This document shows, piece after piece, positions 6,246-6,877 of a stretch of 6,877 nucleotides of DNA (the first letter of the stretch is position 1; every line of letters begins with the position of its first letter). Source of the DNA: an uncultured Eubacteriales bacterium (lineage in GTDB: Bacteria > Bacillota > Clostridia > Christensenellales > Borkfalkiaceae); contig CAJLXC010000057.1 of NCBI GenBank assembly GCA_905210545.1, forward strand, positions 1 through 6,877, given 5' to 3'. The translations under genes and the position numbers were made by a program. A model generated the notes under the pieces. It was given only the letters and a program-made list of their open reading frames with translations. It was not told the origin of the DNA and searched no databases.

Positions 6246-6837
6246 TAAAAAACCGCCGCTTAAACTTATCGCGATAACGGGCGGAATCGGAAGCGGCAAA
6301 TCCACGGCGGCGAAAATCATAAAAGCCGCGGGCTACCCCGTTTTATCGTGCGACGAAATAACCGCGGATCTCTATAAAAAAGCGGAAGTAAAACGGGAGC
6401 TTAAAAAGCTGTTCCCTACCGCCGTGACGGGCGAAAAAAGGCTTTCCGCAAACAAAAAAGAAATAGCGCGATTGTGCTTTAACGACGACGACAACTACAA
6501 AAATCTTTGCGGTCTTCTGACGGTCAAAACATTTGAAGTCGCGATGAAAAAAGCGAAACGGCTCGGCGGAACGGTTTTTATGGAAGTACCTCTTCTGTTT
6601 GAATGCGGTTTACAGAACGAGTTTTTTGCGGTAATCGTCGTTAAAAGAAACGACGACGCGAGGATAGCGGGAGTCATAGGGCGTTCCGCAATCACAAAAG
6701 AAGAAGTAATCGCCAGAATGAACAGACAATTCGATTATTCTTCCGCAGATTTAAGTAAATTCGTCGTGATACAAAACGACGGCACTACAAAAGAGCTGAA
6801 ATCGAAGCTTCTTTCCGCAATCAAAAAAATATTATAA
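6235..6837 (+). CDS. coaE: Dephospho-CoA kinase (divergent)
   Basis: A 200-residue P-loop kinase for the last step of coenzyme A synthesis, ATP phosphorylation of the ribose 3'-OH of dephospho-CoA. The Walker A is GGIGSGKST (G16-T24), the catalytic-type Asp is D40 (SCDEITADL), and the hallmark PLLFE spans 119-123. R150 and the IQNDG end motif (N181) are also present. Several usual residues differ: S38 for Asp in the DAD motif, T96-V97 for the LHP motif His-Pro, and G146 for Arg in QxxRxxxR. I chose ATG 6235 because GGGAG (6221-6225) lies 9 nt upstream and the length is typical; an in-frame GTG at 6217 would add six residues. The start overlaps the polA end by 11 nt, implying co-transcription and likely translational coupling. 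In B. subtilis coaE also lies near polA, with mutM between them; mutM is absent here. Confidence 0.93.
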   Translation: MTRNKKPPLKLIAITGGIGSGKSTAAKIIKAAGYPVLSCDEITADLYKKAEVKRELKKLFPTAVTGEKRLSANKKEIARLCFNDDDNYKNLCGLLTVKTFEVAMKKAKRLGGTVFMEVPLLFECGLQNEFFAVIVVKRNDDARIAGVIGRSAITKEEVIARMNRQFDYSSADLSKFVVIQNDGTTKELKSKLLSAIKKIL

Positions 6838-6855
6838 AAAGCAACAAGAGAGCGC

Positions 6856-6877
6856 GGGGCGGCAGAATTGCCGCCCC
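6856..6877 (+). terminator. Probable terminator hairpin of the polA-coaE operon
   Basis: GGGGCGGC (6856-6863) pairs perfectly with GCCGCCCC (6870-6877) around the 6-nt loop AGAATT, starting 18 nt after the coaE stop. The right arm ends on the last base of the window, so the T-tract that would confirm an intrinsic terminator is not visible. The stem might also extend, since C6855 would need a G at the next base. Confidence 0.72.

Overview
The window looks like a housekeeping segment of a Bacillota chromosome, most likely an uncultured member of the Clostridia. The evidence is threefold. Shine-Dalgarno sites are strong (GGAGG). Intergenic DNA is very AT-rich, with many classical hairpin-plus-T-tract terminators, against moderately GC-rich genes. 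The protein set also fits: a clostridial-type M18 aminopeptidase, a DUF378 membrane protein, a PolA with a ruined proofreading domain, and polA joined directly to coaE. The lineage is inferred from these features; no search was run.

Layout from left to right. Positions 1-310 hold no gene. They contain a possible leftward promoter for something beyond the left edge, and the terminator of the next gene. Positions 311-1678 (-) encode an M18 metalloaminopeptidase with its own near-consensus promoter. Positions 1880-2095 (-) encode a 71-residue, two-helix DUF378 membrane protein followed by a very strong terminator. Positions 2269-3390 (+) encode a 373-residue protein of unknown function, with conserved-looking ends and a charged variable middle. 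A bidirectional terminator at 3391-3425 separates it from a convergent tRNA-Leu(CAA) gene on the minus strand (3435-3522). Between the tRNA and polA lies a 143-bp divergent control region. It holds a perfect 10-bp tandem repeat and a 17-bp palindrome over the likely polA promoter.

From 3666 to the right edge, polA (DNA polymerase I) and coaE (dephospho-CoA kinase) form a two-gene operon. The coaE start lies inside the end of polA (11-nt overlap), and a GC-rich hairpin that probably terminates the operon reaches the last base of the window. The CoaE is divergent at several positions that are usually conserved.

I found no mobile element, CRISPR array, riboswitch, defence system or obvious novel multi-gene system. 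The best leads for something new are the 373-residue protein, the divergent CoaE and the structured region upstream of polA.
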